Below, one piece after another: positions 1-7,041 of a DNA stretch of 9,314 nt (position 1 is the stretch's first letter; every line of letters begins with the position of its first letter). Source of the stretch: Planctomycetota bacterium. Lineage in GTDB: Bacteria; Planctomycetota; Planctomycetia; Planctomycetales; Planctomycetaceae. The stretch is from NCBI GenBank assembly GCA_023429275.1, contig JAEYWB010000179.1:1-9314 (forward strand), read 5' to 3'. A program made the position numbers and the translations under genes. Below the pieces are notes generated by a model that was given only the letters and a program-made list of their open reading frames with translations, had not been told where the DNA came from and did no database searches.

Positions 1-77
1 CCCTCGCGGAGTGGGCTCGATCCCAGCTGTCGCGGGGAGCGTCTCGCGGCGAGAAGGGATCGAGCGGGACGTCAGCA

Positions 78-2018
78 ATGGAAGTCGCCTCTCTCGTGGC
101 GACCGCCCGTGAACTGTTCGCCAGGTATGACGACGAACAGGCGGCCGACCTCCTCGCTCGGATCCCGCGATCGCAATGGACCGATGCCATCCAGGCTCTG
201 GACGACGAGGTGCGGGCGAGACGGGATGAAGTGAATTCGCTGGTGCAGGAACTCAAGGAGATCATCGCGTCACGCGAGATCGACGATGCCGAACTTCCGC
301 TCGAGCGATTGCTCGAGATCTGTCCGGTTCATCCCTATGGCAAACGTCTCAAAGGACTCCTGGAGACGTACCGGGCCATTCCCAAGGCCCGTCGCCGGTA
401 CCGCTTTGACTCCGAGGGATCACTTGTCGAAGCACAGGCAGCCAGTTCCTGGGGACTTCTTCTGGGACTGGCGATTATCGTCGCCGCAGCCGCGACCGGC
501 TGGCAGTTGCTGAAGTCGCGGGGGGTTCCCGTTGCGGTTCAGCTGCCGGGAGAACTTCGCCGGAGGCCGAACCTGAAATTAAACATCGCCGCGAAGGCCG
601 GAGTCGCTCCAGTCGACATGTCGATCCAGCTGGCGAATGCCGATGTGACGGTCACGCTGATGCCGGGGGAATACCTCTACGAACTGTATGACGGAGCGAC
701 GCGGCTGCTCGGCCCCGTGCGAATCGAGGTTCACGCAAACCTGCCGAACCTGATCGACATTCCGATGCCGATGCTCGCAATCGACCAATCCATTGCGGCA
801 CCGGCCGACTTTCTCGAGAAGCAGCCGCCCGATCCCGCACCTCCCGTTGCGAATGCCGCCCCGCCTCCAGCAATGCCAAGGGTGAATCCGCAGGCTCCTG
901 CCGTAGAGCCTTTCGTCCCGTCTCCCCTGCCGATTGCTGCCGCGCCGCCGGCTCAAGAGAAGGGCGTGAGTCCTCAGTCTGCGGCCGGCACCTCAAAGCC
1001 CCTGTTCAATCCGAACCATCGAGAGGGACTCTGGCCCGAGGACATGCCCCTTAACGCGCTCTTCAACGAATGCGGCTCCTCGCTGAGCCGCAAGCGGGGC
1101 TTCGACGGGATTCTGTTTGCCTTCATGCCCAAGTCCAGGACCAGGACCAACCTGGACGAGTTCTCGTCCGCACTCCAGGCGCATCCGGAGGTCGAGGGCC
1201 TGATCTGGTTCGCCTGCCAGGCAGATCGCAAGTTCGTGAAAGGTCTCGAGACGACAGGAATACGATATGTGTCCATCGACTTTCAGAGTGGCAAAGAGGG
1301 GTTGATGCTTCTTCAGTTTCCGAACCTCCGAGGGGTTGAGTTGATGCTGGATTGGAGGAAGCAGGATTTTCGAGACAGCGACACGGTTCCGCTTCAGAAG
1401 ATGCCCGACCTGCAGAGGTTTTCCATTTACGGCGGTCCGGCAAAGTCGGGCTTCAAGGGGCTTCTGCTGGGAGAACTCCCCAATCCTGACGGGCTTCGAT
1501 CACTGACGATCGATGCCAACACGGTTCGACCAGCCATGGCGAGCGCCATTGGCCGTTTCACCGGCCTCCAGGAACTCAAGATCCGCCCGGGTCCTTCAAC
1601 TCCGGTGGTCTCAAAGGGGGAAGAGCCCCCGCCGGAAGCACCCGTCACTCTCCCACCGTCGCCGGGACTGAAAGTCCTGCACCTTGAACGGATTTCTGTG
1701 GAGCCCGCGTCGTGGCCTCGGCTGGCCGAATACACACAGATCGAAGAGCTGACCCTTTTACGGACGACTCGCAAGCAGGATGAGGTCTCTGTCGACCTTC
1801 CGGCGACAACTCGGCTGAAGAGGCTTCATCTCTATGGATTTCCTGTGAGCGACCTTTCCTGGGCGAACCTGGAGCAGTGTCCATCACTCGAACACCTCGA
1901 CGTTTCGGGGGTGGGGCTCACCAGCGAGCGCAAAAAGTGGCTCGCGGCGCTTCGGAACGTCAAGACGATCAAGATCGACGGCGTCTACAGTCGCAAAGAT
2001 CGCGCCTCCGCCAATTGA
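78..2018 (+). CDS. Single-span membrane protein with C-terminal leucine-rich repeats; start uncertain, may extend past the left edge
   Basis: From ATG 78 the product is 646 aa. Residues 1-105 are charged and helical (ARELFARYDDEQAADLL, then LERLLEICPVHP) and resemble, from memory, tandem helical repeats found after the kinase domain in planctomycetal Ser/Thr kinases. A basic stretch (KARRRYRF, 103-110) precedes one membrane helix at about 124-145. Residues 151-230 look beta-rich, 248-292 are a Pro/Ala-rich linker, and about 400-635 hold roughly nine irregular LRR-like units (for example FPNLRGVEL, MPDLQRFSI, CPSLEHLDVSG). This predicts a cytoplasmic helical part and an external LRR part, probably for protein binding; no enzymatic motif is visible. 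The frame has no stop from 78 back to base 3, and no clear Shine-Dalgarno precedes 78, so a longer protein is possible. Codon third positions look less GC-biased than in the next gene. Specific function unknown. Confidence 0.85.
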   Translation: MEVASLVATARELFARYDDEQAADLLARIPRSQWTDAIQALDDEVRARRDEVNSLVQELKEIIASREIDDAELPLERLLEICPVHPYGKRLKGLLETYRAIPKARRRYRFDSEGSLVEAQAASSWGLLLGLAIIVAAAATGWQLLKSRGVPVAVQLPGELRRRPNLKLNIAAKAGVAPVDMSIQLANADVTVTLMPGEYLYELYDGATRLLGPVRIEVHANLPNLIDIPMPMLAIDQSIAAPADFLEKQPPDPAPPVANAAPPPAMPRVNPQAPAVEPFVPSPLPIAAAPPAQEKGVSPQSAAGTSKPLFNPNHREGLWPEDMPLNALFNECGSSLSRKRGFDGILFAFMPKSRTRTNLDEFSSALQAHPEVEGLIWFACQADRKFVKGLETTGIRYVSIDFQSGKEGLMLLQFPNLRGVELMLDWRKQDFRDSDTVPLQKMPDLQRFSIYGGPAKSGFKGLLLGELPNPDGLRSLTIDANTVRPAMASAIGRFTGLQELKIRPGPSTPVVSKGEEPPPEAPVTLPPSPGLKVLHLERISVEPASWPRLAEYTQIEELTLLRTTRKQDEVSVDLPATTRLKRLHLYGFPVSDLSWANLEQCPSLEHLDVSGVGLTSERKKWLAALRNVKTIKIDGVYSRKDRASAN

Positions 2019-2240
2019 CGATCTGATGGGGGGCGTGGCCGCATCCACACATCATGGTTGCCGGGCGACGGAGATCGGACACAGTTTTTCCCGGAGACAC
2101 CCCGCATCGAGTGTCGCGGACGAAAGAATCGAGATTCGGAGCGCAGGGTCTCTCTTCATTCGCGGAAACTCGAACTCTTCCGTATTCTCAGCAGGCACTG
2201 GGCAAACAATCCATCACCTCTCCTTCGAGATTTCCTCGGC

Positions 2241-4166
2241 GTGAACTGGCTCCCCGGATTCTCGAACCCTGCCGGCGCCTGGCTTCTGACGGCGATGATT
2301 CCCGTCATCGTCTTCTACTTCCTGAAACTCCGCCGCGCCCGGATGCCGGTCTCGTCTCTCGCCCTCTGGCGGCAGGTGATCAGCGATCAGCGGGTGAACG
2401 CCCCGTTCCAGCGGTTCAAACGGAATTTGCTGCTCCTCCTGCAGCTGCTGCTTGTCGCGCTCCTGGCGTTTGCCCTGACCCAGCCCTACTGGAAGGGGGG
2501 AAGCAGTGGCGACCAGAAGATCGCGATCCTGATCGACTGCTCGGCGAGCATGGGAGCGGTCGACGCGTCCGGGAAGACCCGGCTCGCGGCTGCCAAGGAG
2601 GAGGTCCGCAAGATCGTCGACAACCTCCTACCGGGGCAGGAAGTCTGCCTGTTCGAAGTCCACAGCGGCGGCCGTAACCTGACCAACTTCACCGACAACA
2701 AGGTCCTCCTGCGGCGCGAACTCGACCTGCTCGAGGTCTCCGACCTCCCGACCCGGCTGGAAACCGGGCTGAGCCTCGTCCAGGGACTGACTCTCAAGAA
2801 CGACCTCGACAAGGTCCTGCTGTTCACCGACGGAAACCTTCCGACGCGGCCCGATCCGATCAGCGGCAAGGCGGTCGCTTCGGTCGACCTGCAGCTGCCG
2901 TTTCAGGTCGATTTTCATCTTGTCCCCCCCGCGGCCGCCAATGTCGGCATTACCGCTCTGAACGCCCGCCGCTCCGGACGGGACAAGTGGGAAGTCTTCG
3001 TCCGGGTCGAATCCACCGCGCCGCAGGGAGCCAGCGCCCGGCTGCAGCTCCTCGTCAACGACAATGTCGAAGTCGATGACAAGGTCATCTTCACGAAGGC
3101 GGACAGCCAGAAGCTCGCGTTCAAACTCGGCGCGAGAGAGTCGTCGTTCCTGGAAGTCCGCCTGATCCCGGAAGGGACCGGGAGTTCCGGCGACTCGCTC
3201 AAGTCGGACAACGTGGCCTACCTCGACCTGCCAGCGGTCCGCGATCTCGACATCTACTGCCCGCCGACGCTCCCGGCCTGGCGGCATGCCATCGACGGGC
3301 TCGAAGGCCTGCGGCTCGATCCCCCACCGGGAGGAACCTCCGTTTCGGCGATCCACGACCTGGTCATCACCGACACGCTCACGGATCTCGCGCGCGGCGC
3401 CGCGATGACCGTCGTCGTCGGCCAGATTCCGAAGGATCTCACCGACCGGATCTCGATCCAGGAGGGGGAGGCGGAGGTTGTCGACTGGGTTCGAAACGCC
3501 GATCTCCTGCAGCATGTTCGCCTCAAGGAGGTCCGGATCTCCGGCGTGCCGACCCGGGCGAAAGACGTGACCGACGAGATGATCGAGGAACTCGGCTACA
3601 AGATCCTGGCGTATGGAAGCGCGGGGCCGCTGATCGTCGAAAAGTCCCTCGGGTCGAAGCTGCAGGAGTTCTTCCTGTTCCCGACCGACAAGTCGACCCT
3701 CCCGTACCGGCTCGCGTTCCCGATTCTCGTCAACAACGCCGTGAACCTCGCCCTGCGGCAGTCGGCCCTCTCCGAGATCCAGGCCGCCTCGACCGGTACG
3801 CTCCCGGAAATGTCGCTCAAGCCCGAGACGACCTACACCGTGACCGACCCCGGCGGCCAGCACCACGACTACCTGACCGACAAGGAGGGGACGCTGCAGA
3901 CGATCGGCTCTCCCCTGGTCGGGATGTACGAGGTCCGTGAGTCCGGAAAGGTGCTCCGGAAGATCGGCGCGGCGCTCCTCAACCCGACGGAGTCATCGCT
4001 TTCGAGCGTCGATCAGATCCGCTTCGACGACATCTCGGCTCAGGCGGAAACGGCCACCATCCAGACGGACCGGCCATTCTGGCCTTACCTCGCCGGGGGG
4101 GCGTTTGTCATCCTGCTCGTCGAATGGTGGTTCTACCAGAAGCGTCCCGCGGGCGCGCCGGCCTGA
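2241..4166 (+). CDS. BatA/VWA-domain membrane protein
   Basis: A 641-aa product from GTG 2241. That start is chosen because VNWLPGFSNP followed by a hydrophobic helix and FYFLKLRR is the usual opening of the BatA (aerotolerance regulator N-terminal) domain. A TTG at 2058 would add 61 Arg-rich residues unlike the family. Membrane helices lie at about 12-28, 62-80 and 613-630. Between the last two is a large soluble part with a VWA domain near 93-230: MIDAS residues DCSAS (99-103), T171 and the D of FTDGN (197) are present, so metal-dependent ligand binding looks intact. Residues 240-330 look beta-rich and 330-600 are unassigned. In other genomes such proteins sit in MoxR-ATPase/DUF58 operons and are tied to envelope stress or complex assembly. 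Here neither partner is visible and lpxK follows after 52 nt. The family call is firm, the role is inferred. Confidence 0.88.
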   Translation: MNWLPGFSNPAGAWLLTAMIPVIVFYFLKLRRARMPVSSLALWRQVISDQRVNAPFQRFKRNLLLLLQLLLVALLAFALTQPYWKGGSSGDQKIAILIDCSASMGAVDASGKTRLAAAKEEVRKIVDNLLPGQEVCLFEVHSGGRNLTNFTDNKVLLRRELDLLEVSDLPTRLETGLSLVQGLTLKNDLDKVLLFTDGNLPTRPDPISGKAVASVDLQLPFQVDFHLVPPAAANVGITALNARRSGRDKWEVFVRVESTAPQGASARLQLLVNDNVEVDDKVIFTKADSQKLAFKLGARESSFLEVRLIPEGTGSSGDSLKSDNVAYLDLPAVRDLDIYCPPTLPAWRHAIDGLEGLRLDPPPGGTSVSAIHDLVITDTLTDLARGAAMTVVVGQIPKDLTDRISIQEGEAEVVDWVRNADLLQHVRLKEVRISGVPTRAKDVTDEMIEELGYKILAYGSAGPLIVEKSLGSKLQEFFLFPTDKSTLPYRLAFPILVNNAVNLALRQSALSEIQAASTGTLPEMSLKPETTYTVTDPGGQHHDYLTDKEGTLQTIGSPLVGMYEVRESGKVLRKIGAALLNPTESSLSSVDQIRFDDISAQAETATIQTDRPFWPYLAGGAFVILLVEWWFYQKRPAGAPA

Positions 4167-4185
4167 ACCGACCGCTAACCGCCCT

Positions 4186-4200
4186 GGCGTCCAGGACGCC
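4186..4200 (+). other. Short perfect inverted repeat in the VWA-lpxK gap
   Basis: GGCGTCC, a single A, then GGACGCC: two 7-nt arms in perfect inverted symmetry. As RNA it would form a stem of about five pairs closed by a CCAGG loop. It begins 20 nt after the VWA stop codon and ends 18 nt before the lpxK ATG, and is followed by GTTTCGTTCC, which is only loosely T-rich. It could be a weak attenuating hairpin or a protein-binding site, or chance in GC-rich DNA. It is not a clear intrinsic terminator. Confidence 0.3.
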
Positions 4201-4218
4201 GTTTCGTTCCTCCCCCGC

Positions 4219-5310
4219 ATGGATGCCCACCGGATCGTCGAAGTTCTCTCGGGGCGCGACCGCTCTGTCGGGGCATCGCTCCTGCGAAGCGGCCTTTCCT
4301 GTGCGGCCCCCTTCTACGGTCTCGGCGTTCGTCTGAGGAACCTGGCGTTCGACCGCGGCTGGCGGACGATCCGCCGCGTCCCCGCTGCGGTCATCAGCAT
4401 CGGTAACCTGACGACCGGTGGAACGGGCAAGACCCCTCTCGTCGCCTGGATCACCAACTTTCTCGCCGCCGAGGGACATCGACCGGCGATCGTCAGCCGG
4501 GGCTACCGGTCTCTCGATAAAGGGGGGAACGACGAGAAGCGGCTGATGGACCAGCTCTGCCCGGGGACCCCGCATCTGCAGAACCCCAGCCGCTTCGAGG
4601 CGGCATCCACCGCGATCGCCGAACACTCCGCCGGGACGATCGTCCTGGACGACGCCTTCCAGCACCGCCAGCTCCACCGGGACCTCGACGTCGTCCTGAT
4701 CGACGCGCTTCAGCCGTGGGGATTCGGGCACCTTCTGCCGCGAGGGCTCCTCCGCGAGCCTGAAAAAGCCCTCGCACGGGCCAGCATCGTCATTCTGACT
4801 CGCTGCGAACAGACCTCGGCAGAAGGCTTGCGGCTCCTGCGGCGGGAGGTGGCAAAGTGGACGTCAGCTCCGATCGTGGAATCGACGTTTCGAGCCACCG
4901 GGCTCGTCAACTTCGAAGGTGAGCGGCTCGCGCTCGACAGTCTTCCGCGCGAGCGGGTCGCGGCGTTCTGCGGGATCGGCAATCCCGAGGGTTTTCGACG
5001 GACGCTCGCGGAGATCGGCCTTCCGGCCGAGACAACGCCGCACCGGACATTCCCGGACCATCATCACTACAGCACCGCGGACGTTGAAGACCTGGCCCGC
5101 TGGGCGCAATCACACTCGGCCACTGCTCTCCTGACGACCCGGAAAGACCTGGTCAAGATTCCCAACAGCCACATCGGCACGGCATCGCTCTGGGGGGTGG
5201 ATCTCACTCTCGCGTTCGTCGACTCCGCTCCGCTCATCGAGCGGCTTCGAGGGGTCGTCTCGATCGCGACGCGGAAGTCGGTTGCCGCCGCTTCAGGCGA
5301 GGTTCCCTGA
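4219..5310 (+). CDS. lpxK: Tetraacyldisaccharide 4'-kinase (lipid A 4'-kinase)
   Basis: A 363-aa inner-membrane-associated kinase that phosphorylates the 4' position of the lipid A disaccharide precursor using ATP. Start ATG 4219 puts the P-loop GNLTTGGTGKTP at residues 62-73, the usual distance in LpxK, after an amphipathic/hydrophobic N-terminal segment (about 20-45) that would seat it on the membrane. Other family signatures are SRGYRS (93-98), NDEK (104-107, where the family usually has GDEP), LDDAFQHRQL (143-152, usually DDGFQHR), RDLDVVLID (154-162), HLLPRGLLREP (171-181), FPDHHHYS (278-285) with the conserved catalytic-region His, and TTRKDLVKI (306-314). The length is normal and the gene appears intact. 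It follows the VWA gene by 52 nt on the same strand, so co-transcription is possible. Its presence implies the organism makes lipid A. The stop codon overlaps the first unit of a short repeat array. Confidence 0.95.
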   Translation: MDAHRIVEVLSGRDRSVGASLLRSGLSCAAPFYGLGVRLRNLAFDRGWRTIRRVPAAVISIGNLTTGGTGKTPLVAWITNFLAAEGHRPAIVSRGYRSLDKGGNDEKRLMDQLCPGTPHLQNPSRFEAASTAIAEHSAGTIVLDDAFQHRQLHRDLDVVLIDALQPWGFGHLLPRGLLREPEKALARASIVILTRCEQTSAEGLRLLRREVAKWTSAPIVESTFRATGLVNFEGERLALDSLPRERVAAFCGIGNPEGFRRTLAEIGLPAETTPHRTFPDHHHYSTADVEDLARWAQSHSATALLTTRKDLVKIPNSHIGTASLWGVDLTLAFVDSAPLIERLRGVVSIATRKSVAAASGEVP

Positions 5311-5345
5311 ATAGCTTTCCGAATAGCTTCCTGAATGGCATTTCC
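5309..5345 (+). repeat. Three tandem degenerate ~12-bp repeats at the end of lpxK
   Basis: Successive units GAATAGCTTTCC (5309-5320), GAATAGCTTCCT (5321-5332) and GAATGGCATTTCC (5333-5345). The first unit contains the last two bases of the lpxK TGA stop. Related units recur beyond the central palindrome at 5504-5551, so the array appears on both sides of it. Function unknown. Confidence 0.55.
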
Positions 5346-5356
5346 TCACGTGAAAA

Positions 5357-5500
5357 GATGATCTAGTGCTTTGTCACACCAAGATTTGGGGTTGCGTCCA
5401 TTAGCCGGCGGGCGCTAGCCCCCGGTTTGAACCGGACGCTAGCGCGTTCCGGCTAATCTAACGAACCTCAAATCCTAGCTGTGCCAAAACAGCTAGCATC
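5357..5500. repeat. 144-bp nested imperfect palindrome (putative dispersed REP/MITE-like element)
   Basis: Nested inverted arms can be read from outside in: GATG (5357-5360) with CATC (5497-5500); CTAG (5363-5366) with CTAG (5493-5496); CTTTGTCACA (5369-5378) with TGTGCCAAAA (5480-5489), two mismatches; GATTTGGGGTT (5383-5393) with AACCTCAAATC (5464-5474), one mismatch; then the core ATTAGCCGG (5400-5408) with CCGGCTAAT (5449-5457), GCGCTAGC (5412-5419) with GCTAGCGC (5438-5445), and CCGGTT (5422-5427) with AACCGG (5430-5435) around a 2-nt centre. It has no coding capacity. It lies between the convergent lpxK and mnmE and could fold as a long hairpin on either strand, perhaps helping to stop transcription both ways, although no U-tract follows. 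From memory, related CGCTAGCG palindromes are dispersed in planctomycete genomes. Copy number here is unknown. Confidence 0.8.
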
Positions 5501-5503
5501 GAC

Positions 5504-5551
5504 TTGCTTCCTGAAATGGAGATCCGCGAATGGCTTCCTGAATACCTCTTG
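5504..5551 (+). repeat. Degenerate ~12-bp repeat units on the right side of the palindrome
   Basis: Contains TTGCTTCCTGAAATGGA (5504-5520), GAATGGCTTCCT (5528-5539) and GAATACCTCTTG (5540-5551), related to the GAATRGCTTCCT units at 5309-5345. The remaining 65 nt to the mnmE stop (5552-5616) hold only a minor 5-bp inverted repeat (CCCGC 5557-5561 with GCGGG 5567-5571). I see no gene there. Confidence 0.5.
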
Positions 5552-5616
5552 CCCCTCCCGCAGACGGCGGGTCAATCCCCTCGCCGCAACGCACAAAGCC
5601 GTCTCGTCCGGCGGGC

Positions 5617-7008
5617 CTACTTCCCGATGCAGAATCGGCTGAAGAGCCGGTCGAGGACGTCCTCATTCGAGACGGAACCGGTCACCTCACCGATGTGCTC
5701 AAGCGCCGACCGAAGCTCCATGGCGACGATTTCGTCCCCGCCGTTCGAAGTCAGTGCGTCGTACGACCGCTCGAGGGCGGTCGCCGCGAGCCGCAGGTCT
5801 TCCCGGCAGCGAACAGCCGTGCTCGGAAGGAGCCCTTCGCGACGGCCGTGAGACCGCCGGACAGCGACGAGAATGGCCCGACGAAGATTCCCCACGCCTG
5901 ATCCGGTTCGGGCGCTGCAGAACATTGCGTCGGTCGAGCCGGGAGACGTGTCAGCCGGCTCACCGGGAACGTCGCATTTCGTTCGGACCTCGAGAGAAGG
6001 TGCCGTGCCGAGTTCGGCGCGAAGGGCTACGTCCGCAGCCTGTTCCGCCGCTGAGAGCCCCGGTGCGGTACACCAGAGGACCAGGTCGGCTCCCTGGAGG
6101 CGGTCCTGACGTTGCTGCATCGCCTGGCTGTCGATCCCTGAGCCAGGCCCCGGCCCCGTTTCCTCCCAACCCGCCGTGTCGAGAAGGTCGATCCCGGTTC
6201 CGTCGATCATCACCGTCGCCTGGAGCACGTCGCGCGTTGTCCCCGCGATGTCGGAGACGATCGCCTCCGGCCTGCCAGCGAGGGTATTGAACAGGCTGCT
6301 CTTACCGGCATTCGGCAGCCCCGCCAGGACGACCTGCGGGCGGCTCCGTTCGCGATGCCGCTCTTCCGACTGCCGAAGCAACGTCTCGACGGCCCTGCGG
6401 GCGGCGGTGAGCCGTTGCTCCAGGGCATCCCGGGTGATGAACTCGATGTCTTCGTCGACAAAGTCGAGCCCCGCCTCGAGGTCCGCGAGGTCGCACAGGA
6501 GCTGTTCCCGCAGGGCTCCGAGGCTTCGTGACATCCCGCCGGCGAGTTGCTCGAGAGCAAGATCGAGCTGCGAACGGTCCGCGGCGTCGATCACTCCCAG
6601 GACCGCCTCCGCCTGAGGCAAGTCGATCCGTCCCGCGAGGAATGAGCGAAGCGTGAACTCTCCCGGACGGGCGAGCCGGCAGCCGCGACCGAGGAGATGC
6701 TCGAGAACCGCCTCGATCAAAGGCGCCGAGCCCGGCAGATGGATCTCCGCCATCGGCTGCCCGGTGTAGCTGCGACGGTCCGGCCAGAGGTGGAGATCGA
6801 CTCTCAGCGGCGCGAGCGCTCCTTCGAGCCTGAGCTCGGCCACGTATCGGCGCGCCCGGCGATGGTCGAAGCGGGCTCCTGCTCCGCGAAGCGAAAACTC
6901 CCGCTCGACGAGCGCCAGCAGCCCGGTCCCCGAAACCCGGAGGATTCCGCGCGGCGCCGCCCCCGGTGGAGAGGCGACGGCGGCGATCAGATCATCCAGT
7001 TCGAACAT
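5617..7008 (-). CDS. mnmE: tRNA uridine-5-carboxymethylaminomethyl modification GTPase MnmE
   Basis: A 463-aa GTPase that works with MnmG to install the (carboxymethyl)aminomethyl group on the wobble uridine (U34) of certain tRNAs. The N-terminal folate-binding domain (about 1-118) starts with the typical MFELDDLIAAVASPPG and includes RPGEFTLRSFLAGRIDLPQAEAV (114-136). A helical domain is split around an inserted G domain: G1 GLPNAGKS (230-237), G2 GTTRD (256-260), G3 DTAG (277-280), G4 TKCD (343-346), and SARTG (365-369). The protein ends in CIGK (460-463), whose Cys is the conserved C-terminal residue of the family. Length is typical and all motifs are present, so it should be functional. 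ATG 7008 lies 33 nt after the stop of the transglutaminase-like gene on the same strand, with no obvious Shine-Dalgarno; co-transcription is plausible. It converges on lpxK across the palindromic gap. Confidence 0.97.
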   Translation of the reverse strand: MFELDDLIAAVASPPGAAPRGILRVSGTGLLALVEREFSLRGAGARFDHRRARRYVAELRLEGALAPLRVDLHLWPDRRSYTGQPMAEIHLPGSAPLIEAVLEHLLGRGCRLARPGEFTLRSFLAGRIDLPQAEAVLGVIDAADRSQLDLALEQLAGGMSRSLGALREQLLCDLADLEAGLDFVDEDIEFITRDALEQRLTAARRAVETLLRQSEERHRERSRPQVVLAGLPNAGKSSLFNTLAGRPEAIVSDIAGTTRDVLQATVMIDGTGIDLLDTAGWEETGPGPGSGIDSQAMQQRQDRLQGADLVLWCTAPGLSAAEQAADVALRAELGTAPSLEVRTKCDVPGEPADTSPGSTDAMFCSARTGSGVGNLRRAILVAVRRSHGRREGLLPSTAVRCREDLRLAATALERSYDALTSNGGDEIVAMELRSALEHIGEVTGSVSNEDVLDRLFSRFCIGK

Positions 7009-7041
7009 GCCACACTTTTACAGAAGCAGACAACGCGACAG

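Noticed and set aside
2058..2240. N-terminal extension of the VWA protein from a TTG
   Set aside because: The added 61 residues are Arg-rich and unlike the family, while GTG 2241 starts precisely at the conserved NWLPGFSNP opening.
2628..3866. A 412-codon open frame on the minus strand
   Set aside because: It lies wholly inside the VWA gene on the opposite strand, is rich in Arg, Asp, Glu and Gly with no recognisable domain, and is typical of antisense frames opened by high GC3.
3937..4218. N-terminal extension of LpxK overlapping the VWA gene
   Set aside because: The extra residues are a Ser/Arg-rich out-of-frame reading of the VWA 3' end; ATG 4219 gives the normal LpxK length.
5401..5456. 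Classic rho-independent terminator
   Set aside because: The hairpin is strong but is not followed by a run of T on either strand, and it is part of a larger palindrome; a termination role is left as a hypothesis.
5357..5500. CRISPR array or tRNA-like structure in the central gap
   Set aside because: The repeats are inverted around one centre, not regularly spaced direct repeats with spacers, and no tRNA cloverleaf could be drawn.
5504..5851. A 115-codon plus-strand frame running into mnmE
   Set aside because: Most of it is antisense to the conserved C-terminal part of mnmE, and its start lies in the repeat region; no domain.
5970..5981. MnmE G4 motif TKCD instead of NKxD as a sign of lost GTP specificity
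   Set aside because: Thr is an accepted substitute for Asn at this position in many GTPases, and all other G motifs and the CIGK end are intact.
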